From Paractinoplanes tereljensis (GTDB taxonomy: Bacteria; Actinomycetota; Actinomycetes; Mycobacteriales; Micromonosporaceae), in NCBI RefSeq assembly GCF_016862435.1, contig NZ_BOMY01000042.1, positions 247,001-311,000 of the forward strand: a DNA stretch of 64,000 nucleotides, read 5' to 3'. The position numbers and the translations under genes were made by a program. Under the pieces are notes generated by a model. It did not search any database. It worked only from the letters and a program-made list of their open reading frames with translations, and was not told where the DNA came from. Positions within the stretch are counted from its first letter, which is position 1; each line of letters begins with the position of its first letter. Shown piece by piece: positions 26,152 to 35,395 of the stretch.

Positions 26152-26777
26152 TGTCGCTGACCCCGGACGAGCTGGCGGCGGTGGTCGCCCGCGACATCCC
26201 GCCGAACTCCTACGTCAACCTAGGCATCGGCCAGCCCACCAAGGTCGCCGACCACCTCGGCGCCGACGCGGGCATCGTGCTGCACACCGAGAACGGCATG
26301 CTGAACATGGGTCCGGCCGCGACCGGCGACCAGATCGACCCCGACCTCACCAACGCCGGCAAGGTCCCGGTGACCGAGCTGCCCGGCGCGTCCTACTTCC
26401 ACCACGCCGACTCGTTCCTGATGATGCGCGGCGGCCACCTGGACGTCTGCGTGCTGGGCGCGTTCCAGGTGTCGGCGGCCGGCGACCTGGCCAACTGGCA
26501 CACCGGCGCGCCCGACGCGATCCCGGCCGTCGGCGGGGCGATGGACCTGGCCATCGGGGCCAAGCAGGTCTTCGTGATGATGACGCTGTTCGACAAGAAG
26601 GGCCGGCCCAAGCTGGTGCCGCAGTGCACCTATCCGCTGACCGGCCTGCGCTGCGTCAGCCGGGTCTACACCGACCTCGCGATCATCGACGTCGGCCCGG
26701 ACGGCGCGTCGGTCCGGGAGACCTTCGGCGTCACCCTGGACGAGCTGCGGAAACGACTGGACGTACCGCTGGCGTAA
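26151..26777 (+). CDS. pcaJ: 3-oxoacid CoA-transferase subunit B (beta-ketoadipate type)
   Basis: The 208-residue beta subunit carries the catalytic glutamate in HTENGMLNMGP (E47), the VNLGIGQPT loop and the C-terminal TDLAIIDVGPDG segment. With PcaI and PcaF it completes the last two steps from ketoadipate to succinyl-CoA. No genes for earlier aromatic-ring steps lie in the window. The 3' end overlaps the convergent MFS gene by 47 bases. Confidence 0.9.
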   Translation: MSLTPDELAAVVARDIPPNSYVNLGIGQPTKVADHLGADAGIVLHTENGMLNMGPAATGDQIDPDLTNAGKVPVTELPGASYFHHADSFLMMRGGHLDVCVLGAFQVSAAGDLANWHTGAPDAIPAVGGAMDLAIGAKQVFVMMTLFDKKGRPKLVPQCTYPLTGLRCVSRVYTDLAIIDVGPDGASVRETFGVTLDELRKRLDVPLA

Positions 26778-27948
26778 GGGCCGGCGTTCGGCGCAGGCCG
26801 GCGGCTAGGCCGCCGCTGATCACGATAAAGACCATGGCGAGTACGACCACCGCGGGCCAGCCGCCGAGCGACCAGGCCGTGCCGGACAGGCTGCCGAAGA
26901 TGGACGAGCCGGCGTAGTAGGCGAACAGGTAGAGCGACGCGGCCTGGCCCGAGGGCACCCCGCCGGCGTGCGCGCGGGCCGGGACCCAGCCGCTGGCCAC
27001 GCCGTGCACGCAGAAGAAGCCGGCGGTCATCACGGCCAGGCCGAGCACCATGATCGGCAGCCGGTCGGGCAGGGTGAGCAGCAGCCCGGCCGCGGTGAGC
27101 AGGCAGCCGAACGGCATCACCGCGCGGCGGCCGTACCGGTCGGCGAGCCGTCCGGAGACCGCCGAGCTGAGCGTGCCGACCGGGTAGACCAGGAAGACCG
27201 CGCCGGCCGCGCCCGCGCCGAGCAGGAACGGCGCCGAAGTCAGGCGGAAGCCCATCGCGTTGTAGACGGCCACGAACGCGCCCATCGCGCAGGCGCCGAT
27301 CGCGTACAGCGAGAGCAGCGCCGGATCGGTGACCGCGCGCAGCGTCATGGCGCCGGACCGGCGGGGTGCGAAGTTGCGCGAGGCCGGCAGCAGGGCGCCG
27401 ACCACCGCGGCACAGAGCAGGCCGAGCAGCGCCACTCCGGCCATCGCCCACCGCCAGCCGTACGCCTCGGCGATCCCGCCGGTGACCAGCCGCCCCGCCA
27501 TGCCGCCCAGCGCGGTGCCGCCGATGTAGAGGCCGGCCGCCCGCGCGTGGGTGTCGGCGTGCAGTTCCTCGCGCAGGTAGGCGGTGGCGACCGCGGGCAG
27601 CCCGGCCAGCGCGACCCCCTGCAGCAGCCGCAGCCCGAGCAGCGCCGGCCAGCTCGGCGCGACCGCGCAGGCCAGCCCGACCAGGCCGGACAACGTCAAC
27701 GACAGATGGATCAGCCGGGTACGGCCGACCTTCTCCGACAGCGGCCCGGTGACCAGCAGCGCGACCCCGAGCCCGACCGTCGCGACGGACAGCGACCAGG
27801 CGCTCTGCGCCGGGGTGACGCCGAACGCGGTGGCCAGCTCGGGCAGCAGTGCCTGGGTGCTGTAGAGCAGGGCGAACGTGGCCACCCCGGCGGCGAACAG
27901 GGCGAGGCAGACACGGCGGTAGCCGGCCTCGCCGGCGTGATAACCCAT
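26731..27948 (-). CDS. MFS transporter
   Basis: The 405-residue protein has twelve predicted membrane spans, with the loop 2-3 motif GPLSEKVGRTRLI and its second-half copy GRLADRYGRRAVM. The overall shape resembles YnfM/AraJ-type drug or sugar exporters. ATG 27948 is the only start that gives a normal first helix; the frame extends far upstream as antisense to the LysR gene. The divergent LysR gene is probably its regulator. Confidence 0.9.
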   Translation of the reverse strand: MGYHAGEAGYRRVCLALFAAGVATFALLYSTQALLPELATAFGVTPAQSAWSLSVATVGLGVALLVTGPLSEKVGRTRLIHLSLTLSGLVGLACAVAPSWPALLGLRLLQGVALAGLPAVATAYLREELHADTHARAAGLYIGGTALGGMAGRLVTGGIAEAYGWRWAMAGVALLGLLCAAVVGALLPASRNFAPRRSGAMTLRAVTDPALLSLYAIGACAMGAFVAVYNAMGFRLTSAPFLLGAGAAGAVFLVYPVGTLSSAVSGRLADRYGRRAVMPFGCLLTAAGLLLTLPDRLPIMVLGLAVMTAGFFCVHGVASGWVPARAHAGGVPSGQAASLYLFAYYAGSSIFGSLSGTAWSLGGWPAVVVLAMVFIVISGGLAAGLRRTPALTPAVRPVVSAARPG

Positions 27949-27981
27949 CGGGCCACCGTGCGCCGCCTGCTGATATACGTC

Positions 27982-28023
27982 CAATGCATTGACTGGGTCG
28001 TCTCCATGCGCCGCACGTATGAT
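27982..28023. promoter_or_regulatory. MFS/LysR divergent control region
   Basis: It contains the perfect 10-bp palindrome CAATGCATTG (27982-27991), and TATGAT (28018-28023) seven bases before the LysR GTG 28031. The palindrome is the best candidate for regulator binding between the two genes. Confidence 0.5.
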
Positions 28024-28030
28024 CGCTGGC

Positions 28031-28906
28031 GTGCAGATCGACGATTTCCGCAGCCTGCTGGCCCTGGGTGAGTACGAACACGTCACCGAGGCGGCCACCG
28101 CCCTGCACACCAGCCAGCCGACCCTGTCCCGGCTGCTCGCCCGGCTGGAGAAGGAGCTCGGGGCCCGGTTGTTCGAACGTGACGCCAAGGGCGTGCACCC
28201 GAACCCCCTCGGCGAGCTGGCCCTGGCCGCCGCCCGGGACATCGTCGACCGGCACGACCGCCTGCGCCGCGACCTGGCCAGCGTGCTCGACCCCGAAGCC
28301 GGCACGGTCCGGCTCGCGTTCCTCGACTCGATGTCCACCTCGCTGGTGCCGCGGATGCTGCACGACGTCCGGCTGCGGGCGCCACGGCTGCGAGTCGAGC
28401 TGCGCCAGGAGCCCGGCCACGAGATCCTCCGCGACCTGACCACCGGCGCGTCCGAGCTGGCCCTGACCTCGCCGCGCCCCGACGGCCCGTACGGCTGGCA
28501 GGTCATGCAGCGGCAGCGCCTGGCCCTGATCGTGCCGGCCGGGCACCGCCTGGCCGGCCGGCGCTCGGTGCGACTGTCCGACGTGGCCGGCGAGGACGTG
28601 GTCACGGTGCCGCCCGGCTTCGGGTTCCGGGCCCAGGTCGAGGAGCTGTTCGCGGCGGCCGGGGTGGCGTTGCGGGTGGCCTTCGAGATCGGCGACCTGG
28701 GCACGGTCGAGGGCCTGGTCGGGGCCGGCCTGGGCGTGGCACTGGTGCCCGAGCAGTTCGCCGGCGCCACCGGCACGATCGGCGTCCCACTGCAGGCGAC
28801 CGGCGCCGAACGCGTGGTCGGCCTCACCTGGCGCACCGACCGCCGCCTCGCGCCGCCGGCGGAACGCTTCCGGCAATGGGTGCAGGAGGCCGGCCCGTAC
28901 GACTGA
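28031..28906 (+). CDS. LysR-family regulator, divergent to the MFS gene
   Basis: The 291-residue protein has a winged helix at the extreme N-terminus (VTEAATALHTSQPTLSRLLA). The effector domain follows with the two-lobe pattern (VRLAFLDSMSTSLVPRML, ALIVPAGHRLAGR, GVALVPEQF). GTG 28031 is chosen because relatives begin QIDDF and a TATGAT box lies seven bases upstream; an ATG at 28019 is possible but lies inside that box. Confidence 0.88.
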   Translation: MQIDDFRSLLALGEYEHVTEAATALHTSQPTLSRLLARLEKELGARLFERDAKGVHPNPLGELALAAARDIVDRHDRLRRDLASVLDPEAGTVRLAFLDSMSTSLVPRMLHDVRLRAPRLRVELRQEPGHEILRDLTTGASELALTSPRPDGPYGWQVMQRQRLALIVPAGHRLAGRRSVRLSDVAGEDVVTVPPGFGFRAQVEELFAAAGVALRVAFEIGDLGTVEGLVGAGLGVALVPEQFAGATGTIGVPLQATGAERVVGLTWRTDRRLAPPAERFRQWVQEAGPYD

Positions 28907-28961
28907 CCGCGAAAGTGAATGGTGGATCCGGACTCGGCCGATCAGTGGACTACCGCGGTTT

Positions 28962-28977
28962 CTTTCGTGCCCGAAAG
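28962..28977 (+). promoter_or_regulatory. Inverted repeat upstream of the lamin-tail gene
   Basis: CTTTCG-TGCC-CGAAAG is a perfect inverted repeat, 31 bases before the start codon of the secreted protein gene. It could be an operator or a small leader hairpin. I cannot decide which. Confidence 0.4.
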
Positions 28978-29007
28978 TGGACCCGTCCTCAACGAAAGGC
29001 CACCACC

Positions 29008-29451
29008 GTGAAATTACGCCGAATTCTGGTCACCCTGGCAATGACGCCGGCGATCGTCGGCCTAGCCGCTCCCGCTTATGCCGCCGCGCCGGCCGTCACT
29101 TTCACGAGAATCCAGTACAACTCCCCCGGCACCGACACCCGCAGCAACGCGAGCCTCAACGCCGAATGGGTCCGGCTGACCAACAACACGACAAAGGCGA
29201 TCCAGCTGAAGAACTGGACCGTACGCGACAAGTCGAACCACATCTTCAAGTTCCCGGCGGTGACGGTGCCGGCCAAGGCCAACCTGTACCTGCACACCGG
29301 CAAGGGCACGGCCTACAGCGGCCACATCTTCTGGCAGTCCGCCGCCTACATCTGGAACAACACCGGCGACACCGCAACCCTGAAAAACACAGCCGGCAAA
29401 ACAATAGACACGTGCACCTGGAAATCCGGCTCCACCCCCACGAATTGCTAG
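29008..29451 (+). CDS. Secreted lamin-tail-domain protein
   Basis: The 147-residue precursor has a Sec signal peptide (KLRRILVTLAMTPAIV, cleavage after AAPAYAA near residue 26). A single lamin-tail domain follows: FTRIQYNSPGTD, NAEWVRLTNNTTKAIQLKNW, VRDKSNHIFKFP, HTGKGTAYSG and YIWNNTGDTATLKN. The pair of cysteines near the end (CTWKSGSTPTNC) may form a disulfide. Such domains in bacteria are found on exported nucleases and surface proteins; alone it is probably a binding module. GTG 29008 is preceded by GAAAGG. Confidence 0.88.
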   Translation: MKLRRILVTLAMTPAIVGLAAPAYAAAPAVTFTRIQYNSPGTDTRSNASLNAEWVRLTNNTTKAIQLKNWTVRDKSNHIFKFPAVTVPAKANLYLHTGKGTAYSGHIFWQSAAYIWNNTGDTATLKNTAGKTIDTCTWKSGSTPTNC

Positions 29452-29705
29452 CTTCTCGCCGCCGTCCTACCAGGTGAGCGCCGGCTCTCGCATCCTGAGC
29501 CCGCGACCACATCGTGGCGCCGCGCCCGTCCGTCCGGACAGCGCTCCCGCGCCCCGGCCCGCACCCCACCAAAGTGACATGACGGATTAATCCGACGCCA
29601 AGAGCCGGCTCGCCCCGACCGTGTGGACATCCCGTCAGGACCAAGCAGCAGATCCGCAAGATCCGAGTCAGGCGCCCGGCCCGGCGCGGCCCAGGCGCCC
29701 AAGCC

Positions 29706-30338
<633 letters not shown>

Positions 30339-30468
30339 TTGGCGCTACCGCCCGCGGTTTTGGGTTTGGGACGGGGCCGGCCGCAGCGGGCGCGGGGAGG
30401 GTGAGTTTCGCCTGGCGGGACTGTGGCGGCGGGACTTTGGGCTGCGCGTACTTTGAAAAGGCTGGAGG

Positions 30469-31272
30469 TTAGCGCCTGGCTGTTTGCAGGCGGGTTTCGG
30501 CGAAGCCCAGGAAAGTGTCGGTCAGCTTGCCCAGGGCGGCCAGCAGGACTATCGCCAGGAGCATTACGTCGGTTCGGCCGGTGTTCTGGCTGTCTATCAG
30601 TAGGAAACCCAGGCCCATCGACGAGGCGATCAACTCCGCCGCCACCAGGAACAGCCAGCCCTGGGCCAGGCCCAAGCGCAGGCCCGAGAGGATCGCCGGA
30701 GTTGCGGCGGGGAACAGGATCGTGGCGACCAGGGGTAGGCCGGAGCGGCCGTAAGCCCGGCCTACCTCGGTCAGATGTGGATCCACATGGGACAGGGCTG
30801 CCGAGACTGTGGTGTAGACCGGGAAGAACGCTCCTATCGCTACCAGGACGATCTTTGGGGTTTCGCCTACGCCCAGCCATAGCAGCAGCAGCGGGACCCA
30901 GGCCAGGGACGGGACCGCTCGGATCGCCTGGACCGTGGGGGAAAGTGCGGCGTTCGCGGTTCGGGAAAGGCCTACCAGGCCGCCCAGCGCAAGGCCCAGG
31001 GCGGCGCCGGCGGCGAAGCCGATCAGCACGCGCTGGGTGCTGATCGCTATGTGGTGCCACAGTTCGCCGCGGGCGACCAGGTCGCCGAAGGCCGACGCCA
31101 CCTCGGCCGGGGGTGGGAGTTGGGCCGGTGAGTAGACGCCGGCGGTGGCCAGCAGCTGCCACACGCCCAGCAGGAGCAGCGGGAGCACTACGCCGATCGC
31201 CCGGAGGCCTACGCGACTCGGCGCCGACTTTTGCGGAGCGGCGGTTGCGGTGCGCTCCTCGGTCAGGCTCAA
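30469..31272 (-). CDS. ssuC: Sulfonate-type ABC transporter permease
   Basis: The 267-residue membrane protein has about six spans and the EAA-type cytoplasmic loop ending in AELIASSMGLGFLL, which contacts the ATPase. The shape matches SsuC/TauC/NitT-family permeases: a first helix GLRAIGVVLPLLLLGVWQLL, then TVQAIRAVPSLAWVPLLLLWLG. Its start overlaps the substrate-binding-protein stop by four bases. It is the last gene of the ssuB-ssuA-ssuC unit and ends at the repeat cluster. Confidence 0.88.
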   Translation of the reverse strand: MSLTEERTATAAPQKSAPSRVGLRAIGVVLPLLLLGVWQLLATAGVYSPAQLPPPAEVASAFGDLVARGELWHHIAISTQRVLIGFAAGAALGLALGGLVGLSRTANAALSPTVQAIRAVPSLAWVPLLLLWLGVGETPKIVLVAIGAFFPVYTTVSAALSHVDPHLTEVGRAYGRSGLPLVATILFPAATPAILSGLRLGLAQGWLFLVAAELIASSMGLGFLLIDSQNTGRTDVMLLAIVLLAALGKLTDTFLGFAETRLQTARR

Positions 31273-32261
31273 GCGGTGGTCCGGGCGGAGGCGTACTTCG
31301 GCTCCAGCAACGTGTCCAGGGCCGTGCGGGCCGACTCCCCGCTCTTGACGTTGTTGTCGGCCACCAGGACCGGGAGGATCTTTTCGAAGACTGCTCGCTG
31401 GGCGTCACCGGGGACCGGGTCCACGTCCAGTTTGGTGCGTTCGGTCAGCACCCGTTTGGCTACCTCGGGGGAGATCTTGGCCTCGCGGGCGTACAGGGCC
31501 ACCGCGTCGGCCGGGTTGTCGGTGATCCACTTGCGGGCTCGCTCGTAAGCGTTCACCACGGCCTGGGCCAGGTCGGGGTGGGCGGCCAGGAAGGCCTCGC
31601 GGGCGTTCAGCACGCCGTAGGAGTTGAAGGCCACGTTGCGGTAGATCAGTTTTGAACCGGCATCCGTTTCGCTCTGGGCCATCAGCGGGTCCAGGCCGGC
31701 CCACGCGTCCACCTGGCCTCGCTCCAGGGCGGTTCGGCCGTCGGCGTGCTGCAGGTTCACCACCGTTACGTCGGCCGGCTTCAGGCCGGCCTCGTCCAAG
31801 GCCCTCAGTAGGAAGAAGTACGGGTCGGTGCCCTTGGTCGCGGCTATTCGCTTGCCGCGCAGGCCGGTCACCGCGGTGATCGTCGAGGCCTTCGGCACCA
31901 CGATCGCGGCCCACTCGGGCTGGCTGAACACGTCGATGGTCTTGATGGGAGTGCCGTTCGCCCGGGCTACCAGGGCGGCGGCGCCGGCGGTCGAGCCGAT
32001 GTCGATCACGTCGGCGCGCAGGCCCTCGTTGGCCTTGTTGCTGCCGGCCGAGAGCTGCCAGGTCACCGTGGTGCCCTTCGCGGCCAGGTCGGTCTCCAGC
32101 CACTTCTGTTCGCGCAGCACGAGGCTCAGCGGGTTGTAGTAGGCGTAGTCCAAGCGCAACGTGGTCGCCGCCGGGGCCTTCGCCGTGTCCTCACCGTCCA
32201 CGCAGCCCGCGAGCACCACCGCTGACAACGCGGCGGCCAGAAAAGCGCGCACAACCCTCAT
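31269..32261 (-). CDS. ssuA: Sulfonate-type ABC substrate-binding lipoprotein
   Basis: The 330-residue precursor has a lipoprotein signal with lipobox VLAGC near residue 20. The mature part has the SsuA/TauA pattern: LDYAYYNPLSLVL, VIDIGSTAGAAALVARANG, AAIVVPKASTI, LRGKRIAATKGTDPYFFLLRALDEAGL and GRTALERGQVDAWAGLDP. That fits aliphatic sulfonate binding, though taurine or sulfate esters are possible. It overlaps its neighbours by four bases on each side. Confidence 0.88.
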   Translation of the reverse strand: MRVVRAFLAAALSAVVLAGCVDGEDTAKAPAATTLRLDYAYYNPLSLVLREQKWLETDLAAKGTTVTWQLSAGSNKANEGLRADVIDIGSTAGAAALVARANGTPIKTIDVFSQPEWAAIVVPKASTITAVTGLRGKRIAATKGTDPYFFLLRALDEAGLKPADVTVVNLQHADGRTALERGQVDAWAGLDPLMAQSETDAGSKLIYRNVAFNSYGVLNAREAFLAAHPDLAQAVVNAYERARKWITDNPADAVALYAREAKISPEVAKRVLTERTKLDVDPVPGDAQRAVFEKILPVLVADNNVKSGESARTALDTLLEPKYASARTTA

Positions 32262-33085
32262 GCCTGGATCCTTCCGTGGACGTTCACGCCGAGCTCGGAC
32301 AGCAGGGAGGCACGCAGTTCGGCGAGGGTGGTGTCGCCGCGGTCGCGCGGGCGGGCGCCGGGAATCGGCAGCACCAGCCGGACCACCGAGCCGGCCTCCG
32401 GATCATCGGAGCCGGAGCCCGAGCCGGGGCCAGAGCCGGCGTCGGAGCCGGAGCCGAGCAGCACGATGCGGTCGGCCAGGTGCAGGGCCTCGTCCGCGTC
32501 GTGGGTGACAAGCAGGACCGTGGTGCCGGCCTCGCGCTGCACCTCGGCCAACAGGTCCTGCATGCGCAGCCGGGTCAGTGCGTCGAGGGCGGCGAACGGC
32601 TCGTCCAGCAGCAGCACCCCGGGGCGGCGGGCCAGAGCCCGGGCCAGGGCGGCGCGCTGAGCCATGCCGCCGGACAGCTGCCGGGGGCGGTGCTGGGCGA
32701 AGGCGTCCAGGCCGACCACCCTCAGCCAGTGCTCGACCTCCTGGCGGGCCGGCTCGCCGGTCACGCCGCGCGGCAGTCCGTAGGCGACGTTGCGGAACAG
32801 GGTGCGCCAGGGCAGCAGCCGCGGTTCCTGGAAGACGACCGCGCATCTCGGCTCGATGCCGCGCACCGGGCGGCCGTCGACCGACACCGTGCCGGCGCTG
32901 GGTGCGTCGAGGCCGGCGGCCAGCCGCAGCAGGGTGGACTTGCCGCAGCCGGACGGGCCGAGCAGGGCGATGACCTCGCCGGGGGCGACGGTCAGGTCGA
33001 TGCCGGTCAGCACCTGGCGGTGCCGGCCGGCCACCGCGAATGCCCTGCCCACGCCCGAGAACTCGAGACCCGCCGGCTCACGCAT
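32258..33085 (-). CDS. ssuB: Sulfonate-type ABC transporter ATPase
   Basis: The ATPase has 275 residues: Walker A GPSGCGKST, Q-loop VVFQEPRLLPW, signature LSGGMAQRAALARAL, Walker B VLLLDEPFAALD and the H-loop THD. After the core comes a low-complexity insert of Gly/Ser/Asp repeats (GSGSDAGSGPGSGSGSDD), unusual for SsuB, then a normal C-terminus. I choose ATG 33085 because TAGAAT lies seven bases upstream; ATG 33094 overlaps that box. First gene of the ssuBAC unit. Confidence 0.88.
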   Translation of the reverse strand: MREPAGLEFSGVGRAFAVAGRHRQVLTGIDLTVAPGEVIALLGPSGCGKSTLLRLAAGLDAPSAGTVSVDGRPVRGIEPRCAVVFQEPRLLPWRTLFRNVAYGLPRGVTGEPARQEVEHWLRVVGLDAFAQHRPRQLSGGMAQRAALARALARRPGVLLLDEPFAALDALTRLRMQDLLAEVQREAGTTVLLVTHDADEALHLADRIVLLGSGSDAGSGPGSGSGSDDPEAGSVVRLVLPIPGARPRDRGDTTLAELRASLLSELGVNVHGRIQA

Positions 33086-33092
33086 AGCCGGC

Positions 33093-33124
33093 ATTCTATC
33101 TATAGGGCCTACCGGTTTACTAGG
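33093..33124 (-). promoter_or_regulatory. ssuBAC promoter with CCTA-N9-TAGG operator
   Basis: On the minus strand, CCTAGTAAACCGGTAGG (33108-33124) is followed after nine bases by TAGAAT (33093-33098), seven bases before the ssuB ATG. The site shares 13 of 17 bases with the one at 51933-51949 and overlaps the stop codon of the upstream dehydratase pseudogene. The position over the -35/spacer region suggests a repressor site. Confidence 0.65.
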
Positions 33125-33941
33125 CTTAGCTTGATCTCCTCCACTGCCGACGGACGGGACGGCTTCCAGCCCAGCTCGCGCCGCGCCTTGTCGCCGGTCG
33201 CCTGCTGGTCGAGCAGCAGCGCCTCGCCGAAGGCACCGAGCCGCTCGACCAGGGCGGCGGGCTCCTCCGGCAGCACCGGGAGTCCGACCGCCTCGCCCAG
33301 CTCGCGGACGGTCGGGTTGTCGCCGCTGACGCCGAGGAAGACGCCGGTCGCGCCGAGCGCCGCCACGTAGAGCTCGGCCAGGTCGTCCACGTGCACGGTG
33401 GTCCAGTGCTGGGTGCCGGGACCGACCAGCCGGAGCGCGCCGTCCACCCGCTCGGCGCCGGTCACCAGGCCGAGGATGCCCCGGCCGTGGCCGTAGACGA
33501 TGCCGGGCTCGATCAGCACCGAGCGGATGCCGGGCGCGGCCAGGACCCGGGTGTCGAGCGCCTCGCGACCAGGGCGGGGGCGTTGCGCGGGGTCTCCTCG
33601 GTGAGCTCGGCGCCGGAGCCGTGCACCCAGACGCCGCCGGTGCGCACGAAGATGCTGCCGGGGCGCAGTCCGTCGAGGACCGCGTCGGCGAAGGCGGTCT
33701 CGACGGTCGCGCTTGTCGCGTCGCCGGGTGAGGCGGTGGCGATGACCGCGTCGGCCTCGGCGGCCAGGCGGCGGACCAGGTCGTGGTCGTCGATGCTGCC
33801 GACGACCGGGGCCGCGCCCTCCACGCGCCGCGACGGGTCGCGGACCAGGGCGGTGACGGAGTGACCGGCGGCCAGCAGGGCGGGCAGTACGGCCGAGCCG
33901 AGATAACCGGTCGCGCCGGTCAGGAAAATGTTCATGCTCAA
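33109..33941 (-). pseudogene. Frameshifted NAD(P)-binding epimerase/dehydratase-like gene
   Basis: The N-terminal frame (33513-33941) starts MNIFLTGATGYLGSAVLPALLAAGH, a Rossmann dinucleotide site, and reads normally to EETPRNAPALVA. It then runs off into unrelated residues. A second frame (33109-33519) continues the family from VLIEPGIVYGHGRGI through TVHVDDLAELYVAAL to WKPSRPSAVEEI. The two together give a normal length for an NAD-dependent epimerase/NmrA-type protein, so a small deletion near 33560-33570 broke the frame. A sequencing error is possible but the gap looks like more than one missing base. It is divergent to the LysR gene, its probable regulator. Confidence 0.8.
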
Positions 33942-33966
33942 GATCTACCCCTTGTCAGGTGTTCGC

Positions 33967-34013
33967 CGGAAACGAATACTTCCGATTCCACTGATCGCTG
34001 TCGGCGATAGGAT
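33967..34013. promoter_or_regulatory. Control region between LysR gene and dehydratase pseudogene
   Basis: The inverted repeat CGGAA-N8-TTCCG (33967-33984) lies between the divergent genes. TAGGAT (34008-34013) is six bases before LysR ATG 34020, a leaderless arrangement. Confidence 0.55.
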
Positions 34014-34019
34014 CGGCCG

Positions 34020-34907
34020 ATGGAACAGCGTCAGCTGGAGTTCTTCGTGGCGGTGGCCGAGGAGCTGAACTTCACCCGGGCCGCCCAGCGCACGCACGCC
34101 GTGCAGTCGACCGTTTCGGCGAGCATCCGCGCCCTCGAGCGTGACCTCGGCACTCCCCTGTTCGAGCGCAGCACCACCCGGGTCGGGCTCACCGAGGCCG
34201 GGCGGGCGCTGCTGCCCGAGGCCCGGCGCTCGCTCGACTCGCTCGACCAGGCCCGGGCCGCGGTCGACGGCACCCGGGCCGGCATCACCGGCAGCCTGCG
34301 GATCGGCACCCTGGCCAGGCTCTCCAAAATCGATCTGCCGGGGCTGGTCCGCGACTTCCGCGAGCGCCATCCGGGCGTACGGCTGAGCCTGCGCGTCGAT
34401 GCGGCGGGCAGCGACGGCCTGCTCTCCGCACTGCGCGGCCGCACCCTCGACGTGGCGTTCGTCGGCGTCGAGACGGCGAGCGTGCCCGGCCTGCACCTGG
34501 ACCCGATCGCCACGTTCCAGCCGCGCCTGCTGGTGCCGGCCGGCCATCCGCTGGCCTCGGCGCGCACGACCACCCGGGCGGCGGTGCTCGGGGAGCCGTT
34601 CATCGACCTGCCGATCGGTTTCTGCAACCGCAGCCGCACCGACGCCGACTTCCGCGGCGGCCGCACGGTCGCAGTCGAGGTCAGCGACGTGACCACGATC
34701 CCGGGTTACGTCGAGTCCGGGATCGGGGTGGCGCTCGTGCCGCCGCTGGCCACCGAGGCCGGCGCGCAGGTGGTGGCGGTCGCCCTCGATCCGCCCGCCA
34801 CCTCGTGGACCCTCGCGCTGGCCCGGCTCGCCGCGGAACCGACCCGGGCCACCCGGGCCCTGCTCGACCTGGTGCCGGGCCACGTCAAGACGCACGGTTA
34901 CTACTGA
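34020..34907 (+). CDS. LysR-family regulator
   Basis: The 295-residue protein has a standard winged helix (EELNFTRAAQRTHAVQSTVS, then ASIRALERDLGTPLFER) and an effector domain with GSLRIGTLARLSKIDLPGLV and GIGVALVPPLATEAG. The divergent target is the broken dehydratase gene, so it may now lack its original purpose. It lies tail to tail with the flavin reductase gene (7-base overlap). I see no direct evidence that it controls the sulfur operon, though LysR proteins (CysB, Cbl) do so in other bacteria. Confidence 0.88.
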   Translation: MEQRQLEFFVAVAEELNFTRAAQRTHAVQSTVSASIRALERDLGTPLFERSTTRVGLTEAGRALLPEARRSLDSLDQARAAVDGTRAGITGSLRIGTLARLSKIDLPGLVRDFRERHPGVRLSLRVDAAGSDGLLSALRGRTLDVAFVGVETASVPGLHLDPIATFQPRLLVPAGHPLASARTTTRAAVLGEPFIDLPIGFCNRSRTDADFRGGRTVAVEVSDVTTIPGYVESGIGVALVPPLATEAGAQVVAVALDPPATSWTLALARLAAEPTRATRALLDLVPGHVKTHGYY

Positions 34908-35395
34908 CCGCGCAGGCCGAACGCGCTGCGGTGGAAGACCAGCGGCAGCGAGTGGTCGGCGTGCTCGACCGCGTGCAGCTGCAGCAGCACGATGGTGTGG
35001 TCGCCGGCCTCCACCTCGCGGTAGATGGTGGTGTCGAACTGGGCCAGCCCGTCCGGCAGCGTCACCGCGCCGTCGTCGCTGAGCACCACCTCGACGCCGT
35101 CGAACCGGGACTCGGGCGGGCCGGCCAGCTGGCGGGCCAGGCCGCCGTGCCGGTCGGCCAGGATGGTGACCCCCAGGTGCCGGGCCCGGCGCAGGTCGGG
35201 CCAGGTCTTGGAGGCGTTGGCGATGGAGAACTGCACCAGCGGCGGATCGAGGCTGACCGAGGTGAACGAGCTGGCGGCCAGGCCGACGAGCACCTCGTCG
35301 ACCTGAGCGGCCACCGCCACCACCCCGCTCGGGAAGATCCCGAACACGGTGCGCAGCCGGAGCGGGTCGAGGTCCTGGTTGGTGGGAAAGGTCAT
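34901..35395 (-). CDS. Flavin reductase supplying FMNH2 to the monooxygenases
   Basis: The 164-residue protein is a flavin-reductase-like split barrel: LRTVFGIFPSGVVAVAAQVDEVLVGLAASSFTSVSLDPPLVQFSI, then LADRHGGLARQLAGPPESRFDGVE, and a C-terminal VFHRSAFGL. It should use NAD(P)H to reduce FMN for the LLM monooxygenases encoded upstream in the same unit. It is the last gene of the 17-kb operon and overlaps the preceding LLM stop (ATGA). It is the only reductase visible for five LLM-type and two DszC-like proteins. Confidence 0.9.
   Translation of the reverse strand: MTFPTNQDLDPLRLRTVFGIFPSGVVAVAAQVDEVLVGLAASSFTSVSLDPPLVQFSIANASKTWPDLRRARHLGVTILADRHGGLARQLAGPPESRFDGVEVVLSDDGAVTLPDGLAQFDTTIYREVEAGDHTIVLLQLHAVEHADHSLPLVFHRSAFGLRGQ

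Noticed and set aside
26731..28836. MFS gene extended to 701 residues
   Set aside because: The extra part is antisense to the LysR gene; the first membrane helix begins just after ATG 27948.
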